From an uncultured Prevotella sp. (lineage in GTDB: Bacteria > Bacteroidota > Bacteroidia > Bacteroidales > Bacteroidaceae), in assembly GCF_946407605.1 (NCBI RefSeq), contig NZ_CAMJOS010000025.1, positions 1 to 51,331 of the forward strand: a stretch of 51,331 bases of DNA. The letters are read 5' to 3'. The notes beneath the pieces are model-generated. The model saw nothing but the letters and a program-made list of their open reading frames with translations, had not been told where the DNA came from and searched no databases. Shown here one piece after another: positions 16,555 to 23,312 of the stretch. Position numbers and translations under genes: made by a program. The first letter of the stretch is position 1. Each line of letters begins with the position of its first letter.

Positions 16555-17751
16555 TTAGTATCGGAAGTTTAATTTGTGCAACCACACCGTCACCGTCGTT
16601 CCCATATTCTGCTTGAAGGCTGTATTGAACGTGTTGTAGCTGCGGAAGCCACTATCGCGGACCAGTTCCCGCAGCGTTATTGTTTCATTGGCTGCGGCCT
16701 TCTTTTGGCAGAGCGTGACGAAATGCTGGATGCGCAGGGCGTTGATGTAGGTGTTGTAGGTGATGCCCTGCAAGGAAAAGTAGTTGCTGAGGTAGGTACG
16801 ATTGGTACCAATCATGGTGGCCAGCTCGTTAAGGGAAATATCATGCTTCAGATAGAGCTGCGGTTCCTCGCAATACTGCTTCAACAATGGTCCGATGTCG
16901 TTGCGAGCAGACAGGAGGGCATCGAGCGAGAGACTCTCCTGACTCTCCTCCGACAGACTCTCCCCCGTCCCCTCCCTGTGAGGGAGGGGCGTAGATAGTT
17001 TTTGTTCTTGAGTCTGAATACTACCCTCGATCAATGAGAGAGGGCGGGGCTGAGTCTCCAAGGTCTGCAGCGTCTCCACACGCCACAGCAGATAGAATAT
17101 CAGTATGATGGCGCTCATCTGGATGATGTATTCGTAGGTCATGCCACTGACACCGCTAACGTAATAGCCGAACATAAGCATGATGTAGGCCAGCGCAAAG
17201 ATGCTCTGCCACACCTCCTTGTGCTCCAGGTCGGCATAGTTTTCGCGCAGCCACCGGCCATACTGTTTCAGAGCGTGTAGCATATAGATGATGAAAGCAA
17301 TACTCATCAGCACGAAATAGATGCGTACCATGGGTAATAAGACATCGCTGAGAGTGAAAAGGCACACCGCCATTCCCACCACGAGGGGCGCTATCATCAC
17401 GGCGACAGGCCACAGCGGTCGCTGACGGTCCTGCAGCATACAAAGCATGACGATGAAGGCCATGGGGATGGTGAGCAGGCAGTCGAGCAAGCCGCCTATG
17501 AGCAGGCTCATCTTGAAGCTGTCGACAGAATCGGGCATGATGGATGGGATGTACCACAAATGTCCTATGGCTATGACACCTAAGAAGGCTGCCGTCCAGC
17601 GGCGCAGGCGCCTCGGCGTCGTGATGTGAGCAGCAAAGGCATTACCCCGTCGAAACAGCAAGTAAATGCATGCAATTGCGGAGATCACCGTCACCACAGT
17701 ATAAAGTATAATAAATAGTGTGTCTTCTAATATCTGTTCGTACATAATCAA
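16555..17751 (-). CDS. Membrane-bound AraC-family regulator, 398 aa
   Basis: The first half (about 1-225) contains six or seven hydrophobic segments, an integral-membrane sensor. The C-terminal 100 residues are an AraC-type double helix-turn-helix. The first HTH lies in ISLNELATMIGTNRTYLSNYF and the second in TLRELVRDSGFRSYNTFNTAFKQNMGTTV, with no typical ligand-binding cupin. The linker (about 245-285, with LSTPLPHREGTGES) is encoded by a palindromic repeat-like segment. The gene heads the unit with the PI-PLC and GH20 genes and has its own promoter. I infer that it senses a signal at the membrane and controls its neighbours or its own operon. Confidence 0.85.
   Translation of the reverse strand: MIMYEQILEDTLFIILYTVVTVISAIACIYLLFRRGNAFAAHITTPRRLRRWTAAFLGVIAIGHLWYIPSIMPDSVDSFKMSLLIGGLLDCLLTIPMAFIVMLCMLQDRQRPLWPVAVMIAPLVVGMAVCLFTLSDVLLPMVRIYFVLMSIAFIIYMLHALKQYGRWLRENYADLEHKEVWQSIFALAYIMLMFGYYVSGVSGMTYEYIIQMSAIILIFYLLWRVETLQTLETQPRPLSLIEGSIQTQEQKLSTPLPHREGTGESLSEESQESLSLDALLSARNDIGPLLKQYCEEPQLYLKHDISLNELATMIGTNRTYLSNYFSLQGITYNTYINALRIQHFVTLCQKKAAANETITLRELVRDSGFRSYNTFNTAFKQNMGTTVTVWLHKLNFRY
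16969..16989. repeat. GC-rich palindrome inside the AraC-type gene
   Basis: CCCCTCCC, a TGTGA loop and GGGAGGGG form a perfect 8-bp stem. It is part of a C-rich segment (about 16945-16990) coding for the non-conserved linker between the membrane half and the DNA-binding domain. It resembles dispersed intergenic palindromes that sometimes insert into genes and read as 'PLPHREG'. Confidence 0.75.
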
Positions 17752-17789
17752 TGTCAGGTTAGTATCTTATTTGTTACAAGTACCGACTG

Positions 17790-17821
17790 CAAAGATAAAA
17801 AGAAAAAACTTTCCATCCAAA
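17790..17821 (-). promoter_or_regulatory. Promoter of the AraC-type gene
   Basis: On the minus strand TTTG (17818-17821), 20 bases and TATCTTTG (17790-17797) match the Bacteroidetes consensus. The gene starts at 17751. The -33 box overlaps the terminator hairpin that ends the aromatic operon. Confidence 0.75.
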
Positions 17822-17840
17822 TAAAATGGACAGAAAGTTT
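17806..17840 (-). terminator. Terminator of the aromatic amino acid operon
   Basis: On the minus strand, AAACTTTCtgTCCA and TGGAtgGAAAGTTT pair around an ATTTTATT-like loop, followed by a T-rich run (TTTCTTTTT). It lies 22 bases downstream of the small lipoprotein stop and closes the operon that starts at the leader peptide. Confidence 0.8.
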
Positions 17841-17861
17841 ATAAATGAGGAACGAGAGCGC

Positions 17862-17984
17862 TCAGTCCTTCAGGTTGTTAAGGTAAATCTCTTCTACTCT
17901 CCTGTCGAGTTCTTCCAACTCTTCACAGCTGGTGAACGCCAGGACACCAAGCATGGCGATGGCAAATAATCTGATTGTTTTCAT
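17862..17984 (-). CDS. 40-residue lipoprotein at the end of the aromatic operon
   Basis: The start codon is at 17982-17984 and the stop TGA at 17862-17864. The peptide begins MKTIRLFAIAMLGVLAFTSC, a clear lipoprotein signal with Cys20. A 20-residue, highly charged tail follows (EELEELDRRVEEIYLNNLKD), likely a short amphipathic helix. The start lies only three bases after the tyrA stop, and a terminator follows the gene, so it is the last cistron of the operon. No family is recognised. Small lipoproteins of this size are easily missed by gene finders. It might anchor a partner or simply be a conserved rider. Coupling to tyrA argues that it is translated. Confidence 0.7.
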   Translation of the reverse strand: MKTIRLFAIAMLGVLAFTSCEELEELDRRVEEIYLNNLKD

Positions 17985-17987
17985 TTT

Positions 17988-18782
17988 CTATTTTTTGATT
18001 TCAATGTCGCGACGCACGTTGTCACGAATCTTGGTGAGATAACGCTTCATGCCGTCGGCATCCTTGTTGTCGATAATCTCCAGCAACTCCTTCAACTCGG
18101 TACGAATCTGCGACACCTGGTCGTGGGTGTAGGGGTTGAACAGGATTTCCTGAAGCAGGTAGTCGTCTTCGTTGAGCACACCCTTGGCAATGCGCATGTG
18201 ACGCTTGAAGGTGGTACCAGGGGCATCCTGATGCTTCATCACAGCGGCAAAGACGAAGGTGCTGACAAAGGGGATACTCAGCGAGTAAGCCACCGTCTTG
18301 TCGTGCTCCTCGAAGGTGTACTCATAGATGTTCAGCCCCAGCTTCTGGTAGAGGTCCTTGAAGAAGATGCGACCCATATAGTCGCCCTCGCTGATGATGA
18401 TGGCATTCTCCTCGGAGAGTTGCTGCAGGTTGGCAAACGTCGGACCGAACATGGGGTGTGTGGATACATAACGCATACCCGTCTGCTCGTAAAACTCTTT
18501 CAAGTCGGTTTTTACGCTGGCGATGTCGCTGATGATACACTCCTTAGGCAGGTAAGGTATCACATCCTTAAATACAGGAATGGTATATTTCAGCGTCACA
18601 GCATTAATCAGCAACTCGGGCTTAAAGGCCTTGATTTCCTCATATGTAGTAAACCGCTGGCAGTTGTAGGTGAAGCGCATACGCTTGGCGTCGCGTTCGA
18701 ACACAGCCACCTCGTGGTCAAAGCTCAGCAGGTCGATGAAGAAGCTTCCCATCTTGCCTGCTCCCATCACAAGAATTTTCAT
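17988..18782 (-). CDS. tyrA: Prephenate dehydrogenase (TyrA), 264 aa
   Basis: This enzyme oxidises prephenate to 4-hydroxyphenylpyruvate, the committed step of tyrosine synthesis, in the cytoplasm. The N-terminus has the dinucleotide-binding GxGxxG (MGAGKMGSF, residues 6-14), with Glu29 of VFERD after beta-2 favouring NAD(+). SDIASVKTDL and STHPMFGPT (about 120, catalytic His) are conserved TyrA motifs. HDKTVAYSLSIPFV (about 160) lies in the helical dimerisation domain. There is no chorismate mutase or ACT domain; the mutase is fused to the DAHP synthase upstream. It is the fourth enzyme gene of the attenuated operon. A long inverted repeat separates it from the gene before. Confidence 0.93.
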   Translation of the reverse strand: MKILVMGAGKMGSFFIDLLSFDHEVAVFERDAKRMRFTYNCQRFTTYEEIKAFKPELLINAVTLKYTIPVFKDVIPYLPKECIISDIASVKTDLKEFYEQTGMRYVSTHPMFGPTFANLQQLSEENAIIISEGDYMGRIFFKDLYQKLGLNIYEYTFEEHDKTVAYSLSIPFVSTFVFAAVMKHQDAPGTTFKRHMRIAKGVLNEDDYLLQEILFNPYTHDQVSQIRTELKELLEIIDNKDADGMKRYLTKIRDNVRRDIEIKK

Positions 18783-18800
18783 ATACTATTCTTTATATTA

Positions 18801-18927
18801 GGAAACGAATTAGAATAATGAGAATAATTTATCCACGAGACTTGTCGAAGACCCACGAGTGCTTGCAGTAATGAGAATAAAAAATATTATTCGTTATAAT
18901 TCGTTTTAATTATTCTAATTCGTTTCT
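18801..18927. repeat. Long inverted repeat between the DAHP synthase/mutase gene and tyrA
   Basis: AAACGAATTAGAATAAT (18803-18819) is perfectly complementary to ATTATTCTAATTCGTTT (18909-18925); flanking G-C and G-T pairs extend it. The 89-base interior repeats parts of the arms (AATGAGAATA twice, CCACGAG twice). It fills the 151-base gap within the operon and could fold into a long RNA hairpin affecting expression of the distal genes. Confidence 0.8.
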
Positions 18928-18933
18928 AAAAAC

Positions 18934-19998
18934 TCATTTATTGATGATCTCTATCTGCTGACGAACACTTTCTTCGTGAATGCTCTCGAAGACGTGGGCC
19001 ACGAAATCGGGCGACATACCACAGAGCGAGCCCTGGGCACCACGCTTAGACAGAATCTCATTATAGCGCGAGGTCTGCAGCACCGTCATGTTGTGCTCCT
19101 TCTTGTACTGACCAATCTCACGACATACACGCATACGCTTGGTCAGGATATCCATGATCTGGTTGTCCAACTCGTCAATCTGCTTACGCAACTGCTGGAT
19201 GCCCTCGGTGGTGGTATTCTCGTCGCGGATGACCAGCAGCGAGAGGATATAGTCGAGCACATCAGGCGTCACTTGCTGCTTAGCATCACTCCAAGCCTTG
19301 TCGGGGTCGCAGTGGCTCTCGATGATAAGACCGTCGAAGCCCAGGTCCATAGCCTGCTGACACAGCGGGGCGATCAGCTCACGACGTCCACCAATATGGC
19401 TGGGGTCGCTGATGATGGGCAGGTCGGGTATGCGGCGATGCAGCTCGATAGGAATCTGCCACATGGGGGTGTTGCGGTAGATCTTGTTGTCGTAAGACGA
19501 GAAGCCGCGATGGATGGCACCCAGACGCTTGATGCCGGCGCCGTTGATGCGCTCCAAGGCACCAATCCACAGCTCCAGGTCGGGGTTGACGGGGTTCTTC
19601 ACGAAGACAGGCACATCGACACCCTTCAGCGAGTCGGCCAGAGCCTGCATAGCAAAGGGGTTAGCCGACGTGCGGGCACCTACCCACAGAATGTCGATAT
19701 CGTATTTCAGGGCCAGTTCTACATGCTCGGGCGTAGCCACCTCAGTAGCCACCAGCATCTTCGTTTCCTGCTTCACCTGCTTCATCCACTGCAGGGCGGG
19801 CTCACCGTGACCTTCAAAGCCACCGGGTTTGGTACGGGGCTTCCACACACCGGCACGAAAGTTATGGCAGCCTTTCATGGCCAGCTGCTTGGCGGTGGTC
19901 ATCACTTGCTCTTCACTCTCGGCAGAGCATGGGCCGGCAATCACGAACGGACGTTCGTTGTCGCTCGGCAAATTCAATGGTGCTAATTCTAAACTCAT
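18934..19998 (-). CDS. Bifunctional DAHP synthase / chorismate mutase, 354 aa
   Basis: The N-terminal domain (about 1-260) is a type I-beta DAHP synthase that condenses PEP and erythrose 4-phosphate at the entry to the shikimate pathway. FVIAGPCSAES (about 19-29), FRAGVWKPRT (about 48), VFVKNPVNPD and ISDPSHIGGRRELI carry the substrate- and metal-binding residues. The C-terminal 90 residues are an AroQ-type chorismate mutase (QLRKQIDELDNQIMDILTKRM...REIGQYKKEHN). The fusion, known from Bacteroidetes and some Firmicutes, places the first pathway step and the branch to Phe/Tyr on one polypeptide, and the mutase domain often gives feedback control. It follows the aminotransferase gene, 27 bases upstream. 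Confidence 0.93.
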   Translation of the reverse strand: MSLELAPLNLPSDNERPFVIAGPCSAESEEQVMTTAKQLAMKGCHNFRAGVWKPRTKPGGFEGHGEPALQWMKQVKQETKMLVATEVATPEHVELALKYDIDILWVGARTSANPFAMQALADSLKGVDVPVFVKNPVNPDLELWIGALERINGAGIKRLGAIHRGFSSYDNKIYRNTPMWQIPIELHRRIPDLPIISDPSHIGGRRELIAPLCQQAMDLGFDGLIIESHCDPDKAWSDAKQQVTPDVLDYILSLLVIRDENTTTEGIQQLRKQIDELDNQIMDILTKRMRVCREIGQYKKEHNMTVLQTSRYNEILSKRGAQGSLCGMSPDFVAHVFESIHEESVRQQIEIINK

Positions 19999-20007
19999 AA
20001 CTATATT

Positions 20008-20037
20008 TTCTATTTTACTATTTCACTATTTTACGAT
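20008..20037. repeat. AT-rich short tandem array at the aminotransferase gene end
   Basis: CTATTTTA, CTATTTCA, CTATTTTA and CGATTTGC form near-perfect 8-base units. On the minus strand they supply the aminotransferase stop codon TAG (20026-20028). Unlike the other arrays in this window the period is closest to 8. Confidence 0.7.
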
Positions 20038-21198
20038 TTGCTCAATGCGTTCGAGGGCTTGCTTGATTCTTTCCTCCTTGGCGCAAAGGGATATTCTGAT
20101 GTATCTTTCGCCATTCGAGCCGAAGATGAAACCTGGGGTGATGAAGACACGAGCCTCGTGGAGTACACGCTCGGTGAGGTCTTCCACGTTCTTGATATCG
20201 GCAGGAATCTTACCCCAAAGGAACATACCCACCTGATTCTTATCATAGGTACAACCCAGCACATCCATAATCTTCTCGGCCCACTGGCGACGACGGGCAT
20301 AGGTCTCAATATTGTATTCACGATGCCAGGTCTCGTCATTCTTATAGGCCTCGGCAGCAGCCAGCTGGATGCCGCGGAAGGTGCCACTCTCAATATTCGA
20401 CTGCACCTTGAGAATCCACTGAATAAACTGTGGGTTGGAGGCGCAGAGACCCACTCGCCAACCAGGCATGTTGTGACTCTTCGACATAGAGTTGAACTCA
20501 ATGCAGCAGTCTTTGGCACCAGGAACCTGCAGGATGCTGAGATGTTCCTCGCTCAGGATGAAGCTGTAGGGGTTGTCGTTCACCACCACGATGTCGTGGT
20601 CTTTAGCGAACTTCACCAAGCGCTCGTAGGTCGCCATCTGAGCACGACCACCTGTGGGCATGTTGGGATAGTTGGTCCACATCAGTTTCACCTTGCTCAG
20701 GTCCATCTTCTCCAACTCATCGAAGTCGGGCTGCCAGCCATTATCCTCGCGCAGGTCGTAGTTCACTATCTTGGCACCAAGAATCTTCGACAGCGAAGTG
20801 TAGGTAGGATAGCCGGGATTGGGCACCAGCACCTCATCGCCAGGATTTACGAAAGCCAGCGTCACGTGAAGGATACCTTCCTTAGAACCAATCAAGGGCA
20901 GCACCTCGCTCTTGGCGTCGAGGTCTACACCGTACCAACGCTTGTAGAAGGCTGACATAGCCTCGCGCAATTCAGGTGTGCCCTGTGTGGGCTGATAGCC
21001 GTGGGCGTTGGGCTGCTGGGCCACCTCACAAAGCTTGTCGATGGTTTGCTTCGACGGCGGCATATCAGGACTGCCAATGGCTAACGAGATAATATCCTTG
21101 CCCTCGGCGTTGAGCTGGGCCACTTCCTTCAGTTTGCGGCTGAAGTAGTACTCCTGTACTAAACTTAATCTTTCTGCTGGTTGTATCATAATTCTCAA
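20026..21198 (-). CDS. PLP-dependent class I/II aminotransferase, 390 aa
   Basis: The fold type I aminotransferase signature is clear: SMSKSHNMPGWRVG (about 239-252) carries the PLP lysine; NPGYPTYTSL, WTNYPNMPTG and VVNDNPYSF are the cofactor-binding blocks; and GFIFGSNGERYIRIS contains the carboxylate-binding Arg. Within an operon of pheA, DAHP synthase/mutase and tyrA, the likely role is transamination of phenylpyruvate and 4-hydroxyphenylpyruvate, or of prephenate, with glutamate or aspartate. The overall sequence resembles LL-diaminopimelate/aspartate aminotransferases, so the substrate is inferred from context rather than motifs. Its stop codon lies in a short tandem array. The start lies 10 bases after pheA. 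Confidence 0.88.
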   Translation of the reverse strand: MRIMIQPAERLSLVQEYYFSRKLKEVAQLNAEGKDIISLAIGSPDMPPSKQTIDKLCEVAQQPNAHGYQPTQGTPELREAMSAFYKRWYGVDLDAKSEVLPLIGSKEGILHVTLAFVNPGDEVLVPNPGYPTYTSLSKILGAKIVNYDLREDNGWQPDFDELEKMDLSKVKLMWTNYPNMPTGGRAQMATYERLVKFAKDHDIVVVNDNPYSFILSEEHLSILQVPGAKDCCIEFNSMSKSHNMPGWRVGLCASNPQFIQWILKVQSNIESGTFRGIQLAAAEAYKNDETWHREYNIETYARRRQWAEKIMDVLGCTYDKNQVGMFLWGKIPADIKNVEDLTERVLHEARVFITPGFIFGSNGERYIRISLCAKEERIKQALERIEQIVK

Positions 21199-21214
21199 TT
21201 TTCAATTCTCAATT
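21192..21214. repeat. Heptanucleotide array at the pheA/aminotransferase junction
   Basis: TTCTCAA, TTTTCAA, TTCTCAA and a partial TTCGCC. On the minus strand each unit carries TGA, and one of them is the pheA stop (21209-21211). The array fills the 10-base gap and enters the start region of the next gene. Confidence 0.8.
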
Positions 21215-22039
21215 CGCCTTATACTCTCCCAATATCTTCAGTTCCTTGGTCAATGGGATGATCGCATCCACAGCCTGACGATAACGGGTGAGGTCGTTGT
21301 AGGTCACATCGACATAGAACAGATACTCCCACTCTCTACCGATGATGGGCAGCGACTGAATCTTGGTGAGGTTAATCTTATAAAACGACAAGATGGCGAG
21401 GATGGCCGACAATGATCCCTCTTCGTGAGGCAGCGCAAAGACGATGCTCGACTTGTTGGTCTCGACCAACGGGCGCAGCATGTCGGCTTTCTGTGGAGCA
21501 GAGCAGACGAGGAATCGCGTAAAATTGTGCTTGTTGTCCTCGATGCCGTCCTCCAACACCTTCAGACCATAGAGCTTAGCAGCCTCTGCATGACAGATGG
21601 CAGCCCACCCTTTGTGCTGGCCCTCGGCAATCATCTTGGCAGAGCCGGCAGTATCGTCGCCTTCCACAATGCGCAGATTAGGATGGCGCTCCAGGTAATG
21701 ACGCGTCTGCATCAGGGCCACAGGATGTGAGTGCACCTCGGTAATGGTGTCCCAGTCATCGTCGGGCAGACAACAGATGCAGTGGGTGATATGCAACTTA
21801 TGCTCACCAACCACCGTCGTACCGCTGTCGCGAAGCAACTCGTAGTTATGTAGCAGCGAGCCAGCGATGGTATTCTCGATGGCAGCCATACCAATGACGG
21901 TAGGGTCCTGCTGTATGCTGTCGTATACCTGCTCGAAGGTCTGACAGCAGATAAGCTGCAACTGTTCGCCCTTGAAATACTGATGTGCAGCAATGTCGTG
22001 AAACGATCCTATCTCTCCTTGTATCGCAATTCTCTTCAT
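21209..22039 (-). CDS. pheA: Prephenate dehydratase (PheA), 276 aa
   Basis: Converts prephenate to phenylpyruvate, the committed step of phenylalanine synthesis. Residues 1-180 form the two-lobed PDT domain: MKRIAIQGEIGSFHDIAAHQ at the start, IENTIAGSLLHNYELL, and the TRF motif (NFTRFLV, about 170) with the catalytic threonine. Residues about 195-270 form an ACT domain; EEGSLSAIL and IQSLPI correspond to the Phe-binding GALA- and ESRP-like segments, so feedback inhibition by phenylalanine is likely. There is no chorismate mutase domain. It is the first enzyme gene of the operon, 24 bases downstream of an intrinsic terminator and a Phe/Tyr-rich leader peptide, so it is the main target of attenuation. 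Confidence 0.93.
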   Translation of the reverse strand: MKRIAIQGEIGSFHDIAAHQYFKGEQLQLICCQTFEQVYDSIQQDPTVIGMAAIENTIAGSLLHNYELLRDSGTTVVGEHKLHITHCICCLPDDDWDTITEVHSHPVALMQTRHYLERHPNLRIVEGDDTAGSAKMIAEGQHKGWAAICHAEAAKLYGLKVLEDGIEDNKHNFTRFLVCSAPQKADMLRPLVETNKSSIVFALPHEEGSLSAILAILSFYKINLTKIQSLPIIGREWEYLFYVDVTYNDLTRYRQAVDAIIPLTKELKILGEYKAN

Positions 22040-22057
22040 CTTTACTCTTTACTTAAA

Positions 22058-22094
22058 AGAAAGCCCCACTATCACTCTTCGTGAAGCGGGGCCT
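22058..22094 (-). terminator. Attenuator terminator before pheA
   Basis: On the minus strand GCCCCGCTTCAC, a GAAGA loop and GTGATAGTGGGGC pair almost completely with a single bulged T. Outer G-T and A-T pairs extend the stem, and TTTCTTTT follows. It is an intrinsic terminator placed between the leader peptide and pheA. Its 5' arm (plus-strand 22081-22090) is also complementary to plus-strand 22144-22153 in the leader gene. Confidence 0.85.
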
Positions 22095-22153
22095 TATTTA
22101 ATTTTCAACTTTCAATTTTCAACTTTAAATTTACATACGACTACCCGCTTCAC
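22081..22153 (-). promoter_or_regulatory. Antiterminator pairing of the aromatic attenuator
   Basis: GTGAAGCGGG (minus strand, 22153-22144), inside the leader peptide gene just after its aromatic codons, is perfectly complementary over 10 bases to CCCGCTTCAC (minus strand, 22090-22081), the 5' arm of the terminator. The two structures exclude each other. A ribosome stalled on Phe/Tyr codons would leave the antiterminator free to form; one that reads through would cover it. Confidence 0.8.
22102..22129. repeat. Heptanucleotide array inside the attenuator leader
   Basis: TTTTCAA, CTTTCAA, TTTTCAA and CTTTAAA lie between the leader peptide stop and the terminator. They occupy the loop of the antiterminator, where extra length should be tolerated. 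Confidence 0.8.
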
Positions 22154-22205
22154 AATTGCTTGTAAAGTAATAATAAAAGTAGAAGTATGCGTTAAATTTA
22201 GTCAT
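22131..22205 (-). CDS. Phe/Tyr-rich leader peptide of the aromatic operon, 24 aa
   Basis: ATG (22203-22205) to TAA (22131-22133). Residues 4-14 read F-N-A-Y-F-Y-F-Y-Y-Y-F: four Phe and five Tyr, with eight aromatic residues in a row at 7-14. The rest is short (TSNCEAGSRM). This is the composition of a classical attenuator leader for an operon making phenylalanine and tyrosine. It starts about 22 bases after the predicted transcription start and overlaps the antiterminator segment. The peptide has no expected function of its own: its translation rate reports charged tRNA-Phe and tRNA-Tyr. Confidence 0.85.
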   Translation of the reverse strand: MTKFNAYFYFYYYFTSNCEAGSRM

Positions 22206-22233
22206 TTTTGTTACTGTTTGTTATTTTCGGGTG

Positions 22234-22265
22234 CAAATTTATAACAATTCTCCGAATTACGCAAA
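22234..22265 (-). promoter_or_regulatory. Promoter of the aromatic amino acid operon
   Basis: On the minus strand TTTG (22262-22265), 20 bases and TAAATTTG (22234-22241) match the Bacteroidetes consensus. It directs transcription into the leader peptide, attenuator and pheA. Confidence 0.8.
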
Positions 22266-22282
22266 TAATTTGGCAAAAAATT

Positions 22283-23158
22283 TCAAATACCAAACGGATT
22301 CATGTTCGAGTAGGCCCGTTTCACGGCTTGTTCCACCCCTTCTGCAGTATAATCGCCACTAACATTGGCCATCTCGTCGGGGTTCATCTCGAGCAACTTC
22401 TGCATCTCCTCTTCAGCACCTTGTTTGTCGCCTAACTCGAACTTGAGCTTGCCACGTTCGCGATAGGCATCCAACTGGAAGGGATTCAGTTCTGTCACCT
22501 TATTATATATGTTGATAGCCTCTTCAGTCTGTCCCTTGGCACAAGCCACACGGGCAGCCATCAGCAACACGTCTTCCTCTTCGTCAGTATGCGCCATCAG
22601 CCAGTCCACATCCTCGCCGGCGCCCTTCACATCGCCCATAGCCAGCAACGTCTTAGCTCGCAGCAGACGGGCATCGGCCAGCTCTTCGCTCAGCGTGATG
22701 GCCTTAGTCAGATAGGCAATACCACTAATCGTATCACCCTGTCCAATCACGGCCTGTGCCATCTGATAGTTAGCCAACGCATTCTCACCGTCAAGAGCGA
22801 GGGCCTGTTCGCACAGCGTCTTCATCTGCTCGTAGTTCTCAAGCATATAAGCCACATGAGCACCCTGCATCAACACCGCCACATTATCGGGGGCCACACG
22901 GGCCATTGTCAGCAGCTCTTGCAGCGCACCTTCCAGATTACCAAGACGGGTGAGCGTCTGCGACAGATAGTCGTGCACCTCCATATCGTCCTGTATTTTC
23001 AATGCCTCGTTGAAGCATCGCTCTGCATATTCAAGCTGTCCCATGCGCATAGCCTTCACACCGTCATATTTCATCAGGTCGAAGTTCTTGGCATCTGCAT
23101 TCTTCTTCTCCTCGGGTGTTGCTTCTTCACCACCGAAAAACGTTTTCCAAAATCCCAT
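22283..23158 (-). CDS. Tetratricopeptide-repeat protein, 291 aa
   Basis: There is no signal peptide; the first residues (MGFWKTFFGGEEATPEEKKN) look cytoplasmic. From about residue 28 to 270 the chain is a run of TPR-like helix pairs, e.g. GQLEYAERCFNEALKI, GNLEGALQELLTMARVAPDN, GDTISGIAYLTKAITLSEE and GQTEEAINIYNKVTELNPF, matching the TPR pattern of small residues at positions 8 and 20. Such proteins are scaffolds for protein-protein contacts; the partner is unknown. The gene is upstream of, and codirectional with, the aromatic operon but separated from it by that operon's own promoter. Confidence 0.85.
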   Translation of the reverse strand: MGFWKTFFGGEEATPEEKKNADAKNFDLMKYDGVKAMRMGQLEYAERCFNEALKIQDDMEVHDYLSQTLTRLGNLEGALQELLTMARVAPDNVAVLMQGAHVAYMLENYEQMKTLCEQALALDGENALANYQMAQAVIGQGDTISGIAYLTKAITLSEELADARLLRAKTLLAMGDVKGAGEDVDWLMAHTDEEEDVLLMAARVACAKGQTEEAINIYNKVTELNPFQLDAYRERGKLKFELGDKQGAEEEMQKLLEMNPDEMANVSGDYTAEGVEQAVKRAYSNMNPFGI

Positions 23159-23227
23159 TATTTATCTATTTTATAATTTGCCTATTAACTATCCTCTTTG
23201 ACCTACGGTCTAGTCTGCTTACGCTCG

Positions 23228-23254
23228 GGAGAGCTTAAGCGAGCTTAGCTCTCC
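23228..23254. terminator. Hairpin between the helicase and TPR genes
   Basis: GGAGAGCTTAAGC (23228-23240) and GCTTAGCTCTCC (23243-23254) pair with one bulge around a two-base gap. It lies in the 128-base spacer after the long minus-strand gene train. There is no clear U-run, so its role as a terminator is only probable. Confidence 0.5.
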
Positions 23255-23270
23255 TCTCGCTTACTCGCAG

Positions 23271-23312
23271 CCTTCCACTTTCCTCTTTATACTTTCCTCT
23301 TTCCACTTTTTC
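23271..23312. repeat. Heptanucleotide array at the helicase gene end
   Basis: CCTTCCA, CTTTCCT, CTTTATA, CTTTCCT, CTTTCCA, CTTTTTC. The minus strand encodes the last residues (SGKRKV) and the stop TAA (23287-23289), which comes from the variant CTTTATA unit. Confidence 0.85.

Noticed and set aside
18801..18927. CRISPR-like array between the mutase fusion gene and tyrA
   Set aside because: The repeats are inverted arms and short partial copies, not regularly spaced direct repeats, and no cas gene is present.
18976..19986. 336-codon plus-strand open frame
   Set aside because: It is the antisense shadow of the DAHP synthase/chorismate mutase gene; its translation shows no family motif.
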